Numbered from the stretch's first letter, positions 1-8,079 are shown. The stretch: DNA of 64,000 nucleotides from SKLM01 sp964575455 (GCA_964575455.1 CAZNRX010000008.1:23491-87490), one strand, 5' to 3'. Notes: generated by a model not told the origin, from the sequence alone. Numbers and translations are program-made.

Positions 1-2
1 GC

Positions 3-572
3 GTGCCGGAGCAGGCCAACTATTTCGTACTCGTCGCCCAGGGCGCGGCCATTGTCTTCATCCCCCTCTGGGTCTGGGTGGCGCGCCGGCTCGATAAGCG
101 CCGCGCCTTCATCCTGGGCACGGCCAGCTGGATCGTGGTGCTGCTGGGCATCGCGGCGCTGCGCGCCGACCAGGTGACGCTGGCCTATGCGCTGGCGGCG
201 CTCTCCGGCTCCGGGATCGCCACCGCCTACGTACTGCCCTGGTCCATGGTGCCGGACATCATCGAGTGCGACCAACTGGAGACCGGGCGGCGGCGCGAGG
301 GCTCCTACTACGCCTTCGCCTCCTTCTTCCAGAAGCTGGGCACAGGCGCGGCCATCTGGGCCATGGGGCAGCTGTTGGCCCTGACCGGCTATGTGACCCC
401 CGATCTGGTCGGGGATCTGCCAGCGCAGCCGCAGCGGGCGGTGCAGGCCATCCGCGCCTTCGCCGGGCCGGTGCCAGCGGTGCTGCTGGTGCTGGCGATT
501 CTGTTTGCGTGGCAGTACCCGATCACGCGGGAGCGGCACCGGGCGACGTGTGAGGCGTTGGCGGGGGAGTGA
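3..572 (+). CDS. MFS transporter of the GPH/MelB (sugar:cation symporter) type, C-terminal part only
   Basis: The frame is open from the window edge, so the gene is cut at its 5' end; the GTG at 3 is only the first possible codon in view. About 189 residues remain, rich in hydrophobic helices. The stretch around VPDIIECDQLETGRRREG followed by SYYAFASFFQKLGTG matches the pattern in MelB-like (MFS_2) transporters, in which an acidic residue and TGRRREG precede a transmembrane helix. The family moves sugars or related solutes with a cation across the cytoplasmic membrane; the substrate cannot be read from this fragment. It ends 722 bases before the next gene and does not look co-transcribed with it. 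Confidence 0.72.
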   Translation: MPEQANYFVLVAQGAAIVFIPLWVWVARRLDKRRAFILGTASWIVVLLGIAALRADQVTLAYALAALSGSGIATAYVLPWSMVPDIIECDQLETGRRREGSYYAFASFFQKLGTGAAIWAMGQLLALTGYVTPDLVGDLPAQPQRAVQAIRAFAGPVPAVLLVLAILFAWQYPITRERHRATCEALAGE

Positions 573-657
573 CGAAGGACGATGGACGGAGGACGATGGA
601 CGATGGAGAAGCGAAGACTCTTGGCCCCGACGGAGGCGGAGGGGATTGCCTGAGGGC

Positions 658-686
658 TTCACAAGATCGCGGTCATGTGGTATAGT
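658..686 (+). promoter_or_regulatory. Predicted sigma-70-like promoter
   Basis: TTCACA (658-663) and TATAGT (681-686) are separated by exactly 17 bases; each hexamer matches five of six consensus positions. It points toward the protease cassette, but about 600 bases and the MITE-like element lie between it and the first start codon. Confidence 0.5.
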
Positions 687-796
687 GGAGCCGTTCTATA
701 ACACATCGTTCGTTCTTCGCCACCGGCTTATCATCAGTCCAGCTTCATCTATCCCGTCCACCAGGACGGCTCAAGCGCAGCGTTGTTACCGCCTTT

Positions 797-805
797 GCCT
801 CGACC
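797..805. repeat. Left copy of 9-bp target-site duplication
   Basis: GCCTCGACC here is repeated exactly at 1076-1084, directly bordering both ends of the inverted-repeat element. A 9-bp duplication is typical of several DDE transposases, including some IS4-type elements. Confidence 0.7.
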
Positions 806-1075
806 CACTGGTGTGAAGTTATTCGCCGCCTTGTTGGCCTTGCTCTACCAAAATGACTTTTGAGGCCCTGGTCTGAAGCTGATGCGTCATGATCGACCCA
901 AATTGGCCCTTCTAGCGCCTCTTGGAGTGTTTCTCGAGGCCGCCAAAAGCCTTCATCAGGTGGCATTTGCCAGCCCAAGAACAGCCACGCAGAGTCAGGA
1001 AACTGAACGCAAGCATCTGAGAATTGGCGAAGGTGCGAGAATGAGCCTGGATAAGAGAATAACTTCACACCATTG
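806..1075. mobile_element. MITE-like non-autonomous insertion element, 270 bp
   Basis: The left end reads CACTGGTGTGAAGTTATTC. The reverse complement of the right end reads CAATGGTGTGAAGTTATTC, giving 19-bp terminal inverted repeats with one mismatch (perfect over the inner 15 bases: 810-824 against 1057-1071). Exact 9-bp direct repeats flank both ends. The interior is too short for a transposase, and the only long minus-strand frame through it has no transposase motif that I recognise. It is best read as a miniature element or deletion derivative mobilised by a full-length insertion sequence elsewhere in the genome. Confidence 0.72.
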
Positions 1076-1084
1076 GCCTCGACC
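1076..1084. repeat. Right copy of 9-bp target-site duplication
   Basis: GCCTCGACC, identical to 797-805, abuts the right terminal inverted repeat. The perfect match suggests the insertion is not old. Confidence 0.7.
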
Positions 1085-1293
1085 GTAGTCCGTAGAGCAG
1101 GGTGGCGGTAGCAAGGTTCGCAAGATCCCAGATTGTGATGACCGCTAGCTTTTGATAGAGCAGGAGTTCTTGCAGGGAAACCGCGAATCCGTGGTCAGAT
1201 CGTGGCATCCTGACGCTGACTGAGACAAGTCGTGAGACCTGGTAGCTGTTCTCGGGGACTCTCGGATCGATAGCCGATGAGAGGAGGTGTCTC

Positions 1294-3018
1294 ATGCTGA
1301 GCGGATTTCGAAAAGTACGGTTTCACGTGGTAGACAAAGATGTCGAGGAACTGCGAGCGGCTGGTACGCGCCCGCTGGCACATCGCGGAGTAGGTCGGCC
1401 AAGAGAACTGGACGAAGGCTCGGTCCAGTTCAACAACGACGAGGCGGCGGCCCGCTACTTCATCAGCAAGGTGTTTCAGCAGGACGAACGCCCGGGCGTG
1501 CGCGGGTTGACCGCCCCAGATCGGGCAGAGTTGGTTCCGGATATGCGTTTGACCGGGGTTCAAGAGGTGCCGTTGACGAACACCCGGCTCGTTCGCTTTG
1601 ATCAGACTCTATCGTCGATCCCCGTCTTTGGTTCGCGCGTTGTCGTCGAGCTGGATCAGAACCGTGAACTGGTGGGCTTGGTCGGTGAGCTAGCCGAGAT
1701 TGAGGAGGTCTCTCCCATCGCCGCGCTCAGTCCTGCGGATGCTCTGAAGCGGATTGCGGAACTAGCGGAGGTCGACGTAAGGTCGCTCGAGGCGGTGCAG
1801 CCGCCCGAGCTGAATTTCTTCCACGACGAAAAGCACGAGACCTGGCACCTCGCCTATTTCTTCAAGGAGGTGGACGCCGCGCCGGAGTCGTTTCTAGAGT
1901 CGGCCCTCGATTGTGAGAGCCACGGCCACGGAATGGGACGCTCGCCCAGGCAGATTCACCCTCGGCTCAACTACCTGGTCGACGCGCACGACGGCACGGT
2001 GCTGCTCTACTATAGCGCGACACCTCTGTTGGATATTCCGTCGAAGTGCCATGGGGTCGGGGAGGGCGGCTCGATCTACGAGTTCTGGGGGCGCCAGGCT
2101 GCCGAGGGCTTCGAAATGAGTGACCCGCTCCGGGCCGTCAAGACCTACGACCAGAGGCTTGCTGACGTGATGGCGCCTCTCCCCACAGGACCGGTTCAGA
2201 ATGTAACGAACGACTGGGCCGGAGGCAACAGGGCTGCCGTCTCGGCACACGTGAACGCAACAAGGGTCTACGATTTCTACAAGTCCGTTCTGATGCGGGA
2301 CGGCATTGACGACAAGGGCATGGACCTGGCGTCTGTTGTGAACTGTACCTATTCCGACGATGAGCCGCCGCCAGAATGGCACAACGCGGTGTGGTATCAG
2401 AACAGGATGTGGTACGGTCAGGTGAAGGAGCACGACGGGACGTTGCGGAGCTACTCGCGCTTCCTAGACATCATCGCCCATGAGTTGACGCACGGCGTCA
2501 CCCAGTACACGTCGGATCTGGTGTACCGGTACCAGTCCGGTGCGCTGAACGAATCGTTCAGTGACATCTTCGGCGTGATCATCAACAACTGGTATGTCGT
2601 CGGGCCGGACAGCGACGTCGAGCAGTGGAACTGGGAGATTGGACCCGACCTGGGTCCGAATGGCCTGCCGCTGCGAGATATGAGCGATCCAACAAGGACC
2701 GATGACCCCGATCACATGGACGACTACCTCGTGACGAGCGCCGACAGCGGGGGGGTACATACGAACAGCAATATCCACAACAAGGCAGCCTACAATGTGC
2801 TGACGGTCCGGGATGAACAGGGTCAGCACGTGTTCACGTCACGCGAGGTCGCAGTGCTGTACTACCTGTGTCTGAGCCGTCTCAACAGCTGGGCGAAGTT
2901 CTCGGATGCGTTGGAAGAGCTTGTGAACGTCGTCACCACCTACTTCGCAGGGGACCCGGACCGCGAGCAGAAGATTGGGTACATTCGGGATGCATATGCA
3001 CGCGTGGGGATCGCCTAG
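1294..3018 (+). CDS. M4 family (thermolysin-like) zinc metalloprotease
   Basis: A 574-residue endopeptidase of the thermolysin family. The zinc site is complete: HELTH places zinc ligands at His396 and His400 with Glu397 as base, and the third ligand Glu420 sits in NESFSD, 24 residues after the first His, as in thermolysin. The C-terminal active-site segment GGVHTNSNIHNKAAY corresponds to the thermolysin His231 region. About 250 N-terminal residues resemble an FTP/PepSY propeptide that would keep the enzyme latent. There is no obvious signal peptide (the start is MLSGFRKVRF), so secretion is uncertain; protealysin-like members also lack one. The ATG follows AGGAGGT at good spacing. It heads a same-strand cassette with a zincin-like protein and a CHAT protease, which suggests a proteolytic cascade; that link is inference. 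Confidence 0.9.
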   Translation: MLSGFRKVRFHVVDKDVEELRAAGTRPLAHRGVGRPRELDEGSVQFNNDEAAARYFISKVFQQDERPGVRGLTAPDRAELVPDMRLTGVQEVPLTNTRLVRFDQTLSSIPVFGSRVVVELDQNRELVGLVGELAEIEEVSPIAALSPADALKRIAELAEVDVRSLEAVQPPELNFFHDEKHETWHLAYFFKEVDAAPESFLESALDCESHGHGMGRSPRQIHPRLNYLVDAHDGTVLLYYSATPLLDIPSKCHGVGEGGSIYEFWGRQAAEGFEMSDPLRAVKTYDQRLADVMAPLPTGPVQNVTNDWAGGNRAAVSAHVNATRVYDFYKSVLMRDGIDDKGMDLASVVNCTYSDDEPPPEWHNAVWYQNRMWYGQVKEHDGTLRSYSRFLDIIAHELTHGVTQYTSDLVYRYQSGALNESFSDIFGVIINNWYVVGPDSDVEQWNWEIGPDLGPNGLPLRDMSDPTRTDDPDHMDDYLVTSADSGGVHTNSNIHNKAAYNVLTVRDEQGQHVFTSREVAVLYYLCLSRLNSWAKFSDALEELVNVVTTYFAGDPDREQKIGYIRDAYARVGIA

Positions 3019-3069
3019 GGCACACTCTGGGGCTTGAAAGCAGAAGGGACAACAGGGAAGCGAGGATCT

Positions 3070-3867
3070 ATGGCGGAGCCAATCCTAGTTGAGCAAGTGT
3101 TACTGTTGCAGGACGCTAGTGTTTCTGAAGAGCTGGGCGCGGCACTGTGGGCTGCTTTCAAGGAGGTGGAAAGCTTCTACAACCTCGACCGGAAACGAGC
3201 GAGGTTTCGCCGTACCTATATGTCGGAAGTGGTGCCGCATGACTTGAAGAAGGAGCCCGTCAGATTCCTGGGTGTGGAACGGCTCGTGGACCTATTCCGC
3301 GGCGCGCCAGCGCAGTCAGTGGAACCGGAGGAGCCGCCGATCGAGCAGTTCGTCGGGAAGGCCTCAAAGGAACTGTGGGAATCTGCCGAGGGCAAGTTCT
3401 CGCGTACGTACAGCGCCTGGAAAATCGCCAGTTCGGTGGAGCAACTCCCCGAAATGGCGCAGGGCGGTGTCCGTGTGATCATCACCGACCAGGAGTTGAT
3501 CCCCCCACGCGACTTGCACTACGTGATCTGGGACAGAGGAGTGATCTCGATCGTGCCAACGGACCCGCGGTATTGGCAGATGGAGGATCCCAATCGGATA
3601 GCCATCATCAAGCACCGGGTGCGGACGGCCTGTCTATCGGTTGTCGGCAGGTATGTCGGTCTGCGGCGGTGTCACAACGAGCACTGCTTCCTTTTCAACC
3701 AGGTTGACTCCGTGCTGCGTCTTGATGCGATGGTGGAGCTCGGGCCGGAGCACGGCATTGAAGCGCTCGCGGGACGCGGGTTCGACGTTCGCAGCAGCCG
3801 GCCGAGCGCCGTGCAGCCTGTCGTAGAGAGTCCGACGCCGGACGAGGGGTGGTGGTTCTATGGGTAA
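3070..3867 (+). CDS. Uncharacterised protein with a degenerate archaemetzincin-like C-terminal region
   Basis: A 265-residue protein that I cannot assign to a named family. The ATG at 3070 (MAEPILVEQ) is preceded by GAGGA; an upstream TTG at 3034 has no ribosome site. From about residue 145 the segment VRVIITDQELIPPRDLHYVIW resembles the start of a zincin fold. The later stretch SVVGRYVGLRRCHNEHC lines up with the archaemetzincin pattern HExxHxxGxxHCxxxxC: Gly, Leu-Arg and both Cys are kept, but the two His and the Glu of HExxH and the third His are replaced (Ser, Val, Arg, Arg). If the alignment is right, this is a catalytically dead metzincin-like protein. It ends 16 bases before the CHAT protease gene, which suggests co-expression and a partner or sensor role. 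The fold call is inference. Confidence 0.5.
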   Translation: MAEPILVEQVLLLQDASVSEELGAALWAAFKEVESFYNLDRKRARFRRTYMSEVVPHDLKKEPVRFLGVERLVDLFRGAPAQSVEPEEPPIEQFVGKASKELWESAEGKFSRTYSAWKIASSVEQLPEMAQGGVRVIITDQELIPPRDLHYVIWDRGVISIVPTDPRYWQMEDPNRIAIIKHRVRTACLSVVGRYVGLRRCHNEHCFLFNQVDSVLRLDAMVELGPEHGIEALAGRGFDVRSSRPSAVQPVVESPTPDEGWWFYG

Positions 3868-3883
3868 TGGAAGGAGCTTCTGT

Positions 3884-5047
3884 ATGGGCTGGGTTGCGGG
3901 TCCCAGCGCCCAGGTTGAGCTGTTCAGTCCTTCGGCTGGCAGCAGACGCGGCTACCAGATCAAGTACACGCCCCCCTTTCGCTCCACCATCCGCCCGCCA
4001 GTGGCCGAGGGACAAGTCGGGCCTGAGGAGCTGGAGCCAATCAGGGACGAACTTGGTCGAGTCGTGGCGAAGCTGAGGGGCCGATCACCCCCGGCAGGCG
4101 GGGCGGCAGCTCGAGCGGCCCCGTCTGCGGATGAGGTTCTCGCGGATATGGAGCTGATTGGCGATCAGCTTTTTACCTTCCTCATCCCACGGTTCGTTCA
4201 GTTGGATCTGCGAACCAGCGGGCTATTCCTCGAGATCGGCATGGATGAGGCGTTGCTGAGCTTCCCTTGGGAACTGATGTACGATGGGGATGACTTCCTG
4301 TGCCTGAAACACAAGACGGGGCGCTTTGTGAATGCAAGTTCCCAGTTCCCCATGGCGACGCGTCCCAAGGCACGCCTGGGTGAGTCGTTGGAGGAACTGT
4401 CGATCTTGATCGTCAGCGTCCCCAATCCCCAGCCCCGCGACCGAGAAACGATCTACGAGGACCTTCCTGAAGCCGAGGCCGAGACGGAAGCGATTGTCGA
4501 GAGCTTGGCGGGAATCGAAGGGGTCACACTCGAGGTGTTGTTCAAGAGAGAGGCCAAATTCGACGATGTATACCAGGCCGTCAGATCCCGCGAGTATCAT
4601 ATCATACATTTCAACGGGCACGCGCGCTTCGACGATCAATACCCCTACCGGAGCGGCCTCGTGCTGTTCGACCGTGATATGGCAACAGGACACCTGGCCA
4701 CGACCATCGGCCGAAAGCCACCGCTTCTATGCTTCATCAATGGGTGCGAGACGGCGAAGTCTCTGGACGCTACGGAGTCAAAGAGCCGTTACGATGTCTA
4801 CGGGCTTGCCCGGGCGTTCTTGGATACGGGTGCCTATCTGTTGGGGAGCCGATGGAAGGTCAACGACGAGAGTGCCGCTGAGTTTGCCAAGCAGTTCTAC
4901 ACGTCCCTGCTCGAGGAGGGGAAGTCGCTGGGGCACGCGATCCTTGACGCTCGCCAGTCCTGTAAGCAGGCAGTGCCCACCGATCCGCTCGGCTGGGCTT
5001 CCTACGTCTTCTATGGCGACCCGCGGGTCGGATTTCTCAGACGCTGA
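3884..5047 (+). CDS. CHAT domain (caspase-like) cysteine protease
   Basis: A 387-residue protein whose C-terminal ~250 residues form a CHAT domain of the caspase/separase clan. The catalytic dyad is visible: His246 in HFNGHA and Cys288 in FINGCETA, followed by the usual AFLDTGAYLLGSRWKVND and the terminal YVFYGDPRVGF. An intact dyad suggests an active endopeptidase. The N-terminal ~130 residues are unassigned and may bind a partner or sense a signal. I chose ATG 3884 because AAGGAG stands seven bases upstream; ATG 3860, which would overlap the preceding gene by eight bases, is an alternative. CHAT proteases act in bacterial regulated proteolysis and some defence or cell-death systems. Membership here in a cassette with two other proteolysis-related proteins and a membrane protein suggests a similar role, not proved. 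Confidence 0.85.
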   Translation: MGWVAGPSAQVELFSPSAGSRRGYQIKYTPPFRSTIRPPVAEGQVGPEELEPIRDELGRVVAKLRGRSPPAGGAAARAAPSADEVLADMELIGDQLFTFLIPRFVQLDLRTSGLFLEIGMDEALLSFPWELMYDGDDFLCLKHKTGRFVNASSQFPMATRPKARLGESLEELSILIVSVPNPQPRDRETIYEDLPEAEAETEAIVESLAGIEGVTLEVLFKREAKFDDVYQAVRSREYHIIHFNGHARFDDQYPYRSGLVLFDRDMATGHLATTIGRKPPLLCFINGCETAKSLDATESKSRYDVYGLARAFLDTGAYLLGSRWKVNDESAAEFAKQFYTSLLEEGKSLGHAILDARQSCKQAVPTDPLGWASYVFYGDPRVGFLRR

Positions 5048-5162
5048 ACGATGTGGTGGACTCCGCCGCTGGTGTGTAAGGGAGGGGATATGAGATAGAG
5101 GTTCTGCAACTTGCGTCCTGGGCAGGTGCCGTGTCGCTTGGTCAACATAGGGAGAGGAGGAT

Positions 5163-6074
5163 ATGACGATGAAACGGCTTCTCTTGGTCACAGCAGTCGT
5201 TCTAGCGTTCTCACTCATAGTCACTGGCATCACTCTTGCTGACAATGGAGAGGGGGAAGAGGCGGGCGCTGGAGAGGGGGACAAGGCGAGCGCCGGAGAG
5301 ATCGCATTGCTTCTGGCGCCACTGGCGGCAGCCGCAACCGCCATCGAGCGCCTCATAGAGATGGTCTTTGACTGGTATGAAGGCATGGTTCTTAGCGTGG
5401 GTGACCTTATCGGCGAAGGCAAAGGTTATCTGGCATTTGCACGGGATCAGGTGAAGGTCTGGAAGAAGACAATTGCAGATCTGCGGAAGAACGACAACGA
5501 CGGCAATCCGAAAAAGCTTACCAACGAGGAGAAGAGTCTCCTGGCCGAAGCTGAAGATGCTCTGGACGGTGCCCAGAGACGTGTGGCGGAGTTCCTGAAG
5601 ACACCTCCCTACACCAGTTGGAAGCGCATGATTTCGCTTGCAGCTGGGATCGTCCTTGGCATCGTCGTGGCCTTCGTCGCGAAGCTTCGGATGCTCGCCA
5701 TGATTGCAGCGCTCTTCGGGGGGGGCGGCGGGACGGGCACGGCAGGCGTGCTTGGCGAGGTCACCAGGGGTTTCGACATGTTCCTCACTGGCCTGATCAT
5801 CGGTACTGGCTCCGCCCCGGTGCACTCGCTCATCGGCCTCTTGCAGAACACCAAGAACGCTGTGGACGAAGCCCGTGCGCTGTGGGCTGGGAACGCCAAC
5901 AGTGAGATGGCAGAGACCTATATAGCGCTCAAGGAGTTCCTCACGGAGCGGGAGGACAAGGAACGTGGCATGCGCCGTCTGCGGAAGGAGGCAGGAGAGG
6001 AGCCGGAAGAGGTTCCGCCAATGAGCGAGGTTGAGATGAGACGCCTCATCAATGACAGGCTCGGCCGCTTCTAG
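5163..6074 (+). CDS. Secreted or membrane-anchored protein of unknown function downstream of CHAT protease
   Basis: A 303-residue protein with a clear N-terminal signal sequence or anchor (MTMKRLLLVTAVVLAF and on to about residue 26, ending near LADNGEG). A Gly/Glu-rich acidic spacer follows, then an Ala/Leu-rich amphipathic stretch (about 45-75), a charged helical region (about 85-145), two closely spaced hydrophobic segments around a poly-Gly turn (about 157-192) and a third hydrophobic segment with GLIIGTGSAPVHSLIGLL (about 212-230). The C-terminus is highly charged and probably coiled. The start is set by GAGAGGAGG just upstream of ATG 5163. I do not recognise the family. Its place behind a caspase-like protease makes it a candidate substrate or membrane effector of the cassette, which is inference only. 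Confidence 0.7.
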   Translation: MTMKRLLLVTAVVLAFSLIVTGITLADNGEGEEAGAGEGDKASAGEIALLLAPLAAAATAIERLIEMVFDWYEGMVLSVGDLIGEGKGYLAFARDQVKVWKKTIADLRKNDNDGNPKKLTNEEKSLLAEAEDALDGAQRRVAEFLKTPPYTSWKRMISLAAGIVLGIVVAFVAKLRMLAMIAALFGGGGGTGTAGVLGEVTRGFDMFLTGLIIGTGSAPVHSLIGLLQNTKNAVDEARALWAGNANSEMAETYIALKEFLTEREDKERGMRRLRKEAGEEPEEVPPMSEVEMRRLINDRLGRF

Positions 6075-6235
6075 AGGCTGGAGGAAGCTAGAGACGGGCA
6101 AGCTCTCTCGCCGTTGGGGGCGATTGGTCACCGCTGGGATCTCAGGAAGCCGCAAGACGGTGCACCCCCTCACGCATCGCCGCAAGCGCGGCCCTGCGTA
6201 GCCAGGTGACATAGGTTGCCCAGAGCCCCCAGCGA

Positions 6236-6493
6236 GAAGCGCCGGGGGTTTCGCTCGGTCCGGAAGCGGACGTTGGCGGAGGCCTGATGGGGCGCGAGGC
6301 GCCCGAAGAGGTTGGCCTGGTCAGCACCTTCGGCGTCGAGTCGGTCGATGACGCTGTTGCCAGGGTCGAGGAATTGGGTGGCAAGGTCGTGATGCCGAAG
6401 CAGACGGTGTTGGGCATGGGCTGGCTGGCGCACTTCCTCGACCCCGAGGACAATCTCTTCGCTGTCTGGCAGAGCGACGAATCCGCTGCCTGA
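6236..6493 (+). pseudogene. 5'-truncated VOC (glyoxalase/bleomycin-resistance fold) family gene
   Basis: The readable protein ends with SVDDAVARVEELGGKVVMPK, then GMGWLAHFLDPEDNLFAVWQ, the typical second half of VOC-family proteins of about 120-130 residues. Homology-like residues (GGGLMGREAPEE) begin upstream of the first ATG at 6287 in the same frame, but an in-frame stop at 6212-6214 closes the frame and the N-terminal metal-binding half is missing. The gene is therefore most likely a remnant; translation from 6287 would give only 68 residues. A perfect hairpin terminator follows at 6523. Confidence 0.65.
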
Positions 6494-6522
6494 GGCGACG
6501 TTTCGTTGCTCGGTGGTCTGTT

Positions 6523-6554
6523 GCTCCCCTGGTTGAGACCAGGGGAGCTTTCTT
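6523..6554 (+). terminator. Intrinsic terminator
   Basis: A perfect 11-bp stem (GCTCCCCTGGT with ACCAGGGGAGC) around the loop TGAG, followed by TTTCTT. It closes the VOC remnant unit and lies only 17 bases before the next start codon, so the following gene may start on a very short leader or be read through. Confidence 0.75.
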
Positions 6555-6571
6555 GCAGTAGGAGTTGAGCT

Positions 6572-7828
6572 ATGAAGCCCAATTACGCCCTCGAGACCCT
6601 AGCCATCCACGCCGGGGAGGAGCCCGACTCCCAGACCGGTGCGCTGCGGGCACCAATCCACATGGCGACCTCCTTCGAGCTGCCGGGCTTCAGTCCCGAG
6701 CTGTTCGACGCGCTGTTGATGGAGTCGGAGCGCCCGCCCCACGTCTACACTCGCTGGAGCAACCCCACCCTGCGCGCCCTGGAGGATCGGCTGGCCGCGC
6801 TGGAGGGCGCCGAAGCGGCGCTGACCACGGCCAGCGGCATGGCGGCCGTCGCTTCCTTGCTCTTCACCTTCCTGGGCAGCGGCGACCACGTGGTGGCCAG
6901 CGAGGTCTGCTACGCCGGGACCGTCGAGCTGCTTGGCGAGCACCTGCCGCGCTTCGGCATCGACGTCAGCCTGGTCAACACCAGCGACCTGGATGCGGTG
7001 CAAGCCGTGCTGCGACCGGAAACGAAGCTGCTCTACGTCGAGACCCCGGCCAACCCCATCCTGCGCATAGCTGATATCACCGCCCTGGCCGAGCTGGCCC
7101 ACGACGCGGGTGTGCTGCTGGCGGTCGACTCCACCTTCGCCGGGCCGATGCTCCAGCGCCCGCTGGACCTGGGCGCTGATTACGTCTTGCACAGTCTGAC
7201 CAAGTATCTCAACGGGCAGGGCGATGCCGTGGGTGGGGTCGTGCTGGGGCCACGAGAGGGGATCCGCCGCATCCGCCAGGACATGCTGATCCACCTGGGC
7301 GGCGCCATGAGCCCCTTCAACGCCTGGCTCATCATGCGCGGCCTGACGACGCTCCCGCTCCGCATGGCGCGCCACTGCGCAAACGCCCTCCAGGTGGCCC
7401 GCTTCCTGGAGGGCCACCCGCGCGTCGAGCGCGTGGTCTACCCCGGGCTGGAGAGCCACCCGCACCACGACCTGGCTCGGCGCCAGATGACGGGCTTTGG
7501 CGGCGTGCTCACGTTTCAGCTCAAGGGTGGGCTGGGCGCGGCCGTCACGCTGGCCGAGAAGATCCGTCTCTTCAAGTACGCCACCTCGCTGGGCCACGCC
7601 CACAGCTTGCTCTTCTACTACCCGACGGACATCACTATCGACGACGTCGCCTACCTCGGCGCGGCGCAGAAACGCCGCATCCGGGAATGGATGGGTGACG
7701 GCGTCGTGCGCGCCAGCATTGGGCTGGAGCATGCGGATGACCTGATTGCAGACCTTCGTCAGGCGCTACGGGGGCGGACGCTGAAGGGCCTGATCGCGCC
7801 GCTGGCCTACCGGCTGCTCAGCGAGTGA
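6572..7828 (+). CDS. PLP-dependent trans-sulfuration family enzyme (cystathionine gamma-synthase / methionine gamma-lyase type)
   Basis: A 418-residue cytoplasmic enzyme of the Cys/Met metabolism PLP family, fold type I. The start region ALETLAIHAGEEPDSQTGA and the substrate-site YTRWSNPTLRALEDRLAALE (which has Trp rather than the common Gly after Arg) are characteristic. The PLP Lys lies in HSLTKYLNGQGD, after the AVDSTFAGP strand. Members cleave or exchange the gamma or beta carbon-sulfur bond of cystathionine, methionine or O-acyl-homoserine; sequence alone does not separate these activities. The ATG is preceded by AGGAG. The gene stands alone between an upstream terminator and a 16-bp hairpin, so it is probably monocistronic. 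Confidence 0.88.
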   Translation: MKPNYALETLAIHAGEEPDSQTGALRAPIHMATSFELPGFSPELFDALLMESERPPHVYTRWSNPTLRALEDRLAALEGAEAALTTASGMAAVASLLFTFLGSGDHVVASEVCYAGTVELLGEHLPRFGIDVSLVNTSDLDAVQAVLRPETKLLYVETPANPILRIADITALAELAHDAGVLLAVDSTFAGPMLQRPLDLGADYVLHSLTKYLNGQGDAVGGVVLGPREGIRRIRQDMLIHLGGAMSPFNAWLIMRGLTTLPLRMARHCANALQVARFLEGHPRVERVVYPGLESHPHHDLARRQMTGFGGVLTFQLKGGLGAAVTLAEKIRLFKYATSLGHAHSLLFYYPTDITIDDVAYLGAAQKRRIREWMGDGVVRASIGLEHADDLIADLRQALRGRTLKGLIAPLAYRLLSE

Positions 7829-7851
7829 CCCAAGGCCTTGACGCCTACAAC

Positions 7852-7890
7852 GAGAATCCGCCGGGCCGTAGGAAGGCCCGGCGGATTCTC
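7852..7890 (+). terminator. Strong hairpin after the PLP enzyme gene
   Basis: A perfect 16-bp inverted repeat (GAGAATCCGCCGGGCC and its complement) around a 7-base loop, 23 bases after the stop codon. It lacks a T-tract, so it may be a weak or protein-assisted terminator or an mRNA 3' protector. Confidence 0.55.
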
Positions 7891-8079
7891 CGTCTACAGC
7901 AGGTAGCTGTGGTTACCCAGACGCCACGTCCGTTCCCTCACTTACTTCGCCAGAGGTTGCAGTGTAGGTACCTCGAGGTTCCTGTACGTCCTCTTTCTTG
8001 TCCATCTTTGCGCTCCCTTGGTAGTCTTCTCGCGTTGGGAAGCAGTATAGTGCGAAGAAAGCCGGACGTCAAGATGCGA

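Larger units (their letters stand above)
573..1293. other. Intergenic region with promoter and MITE-like insertion
   Basis: I find no convincing gene in these 721 bases. Just after the transporter stop lies a short stretch repeating GACGATGGA with variations (about 578-607). A strong sigma-70-like promoter follows at 658-686, and a 270-bp inverted-repeat element occupies 806-1075. The remaining 1085-1293 is unique sequence with no clear signal apart from the Shine-Dalgarno AGGAGGT at about 1282-1288 that serves the protease gene. Confidence 0.6.

Noticed and set aside
745..1068. Minus-strand 107-residue reading frame across the MITE-like element
   Set aside because: No transposase or other motif; it starts inside the element and runs over its end into flanking sequence, and has no ribosome site.
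5163..6074. Bacterial gasdermin as the product next to the CHAT protease
   Set aside because: Bacterial gasdermins are cytosolic and lack a signal peptide; this protein has one and three further hydrophobic segments, so it does not fit.
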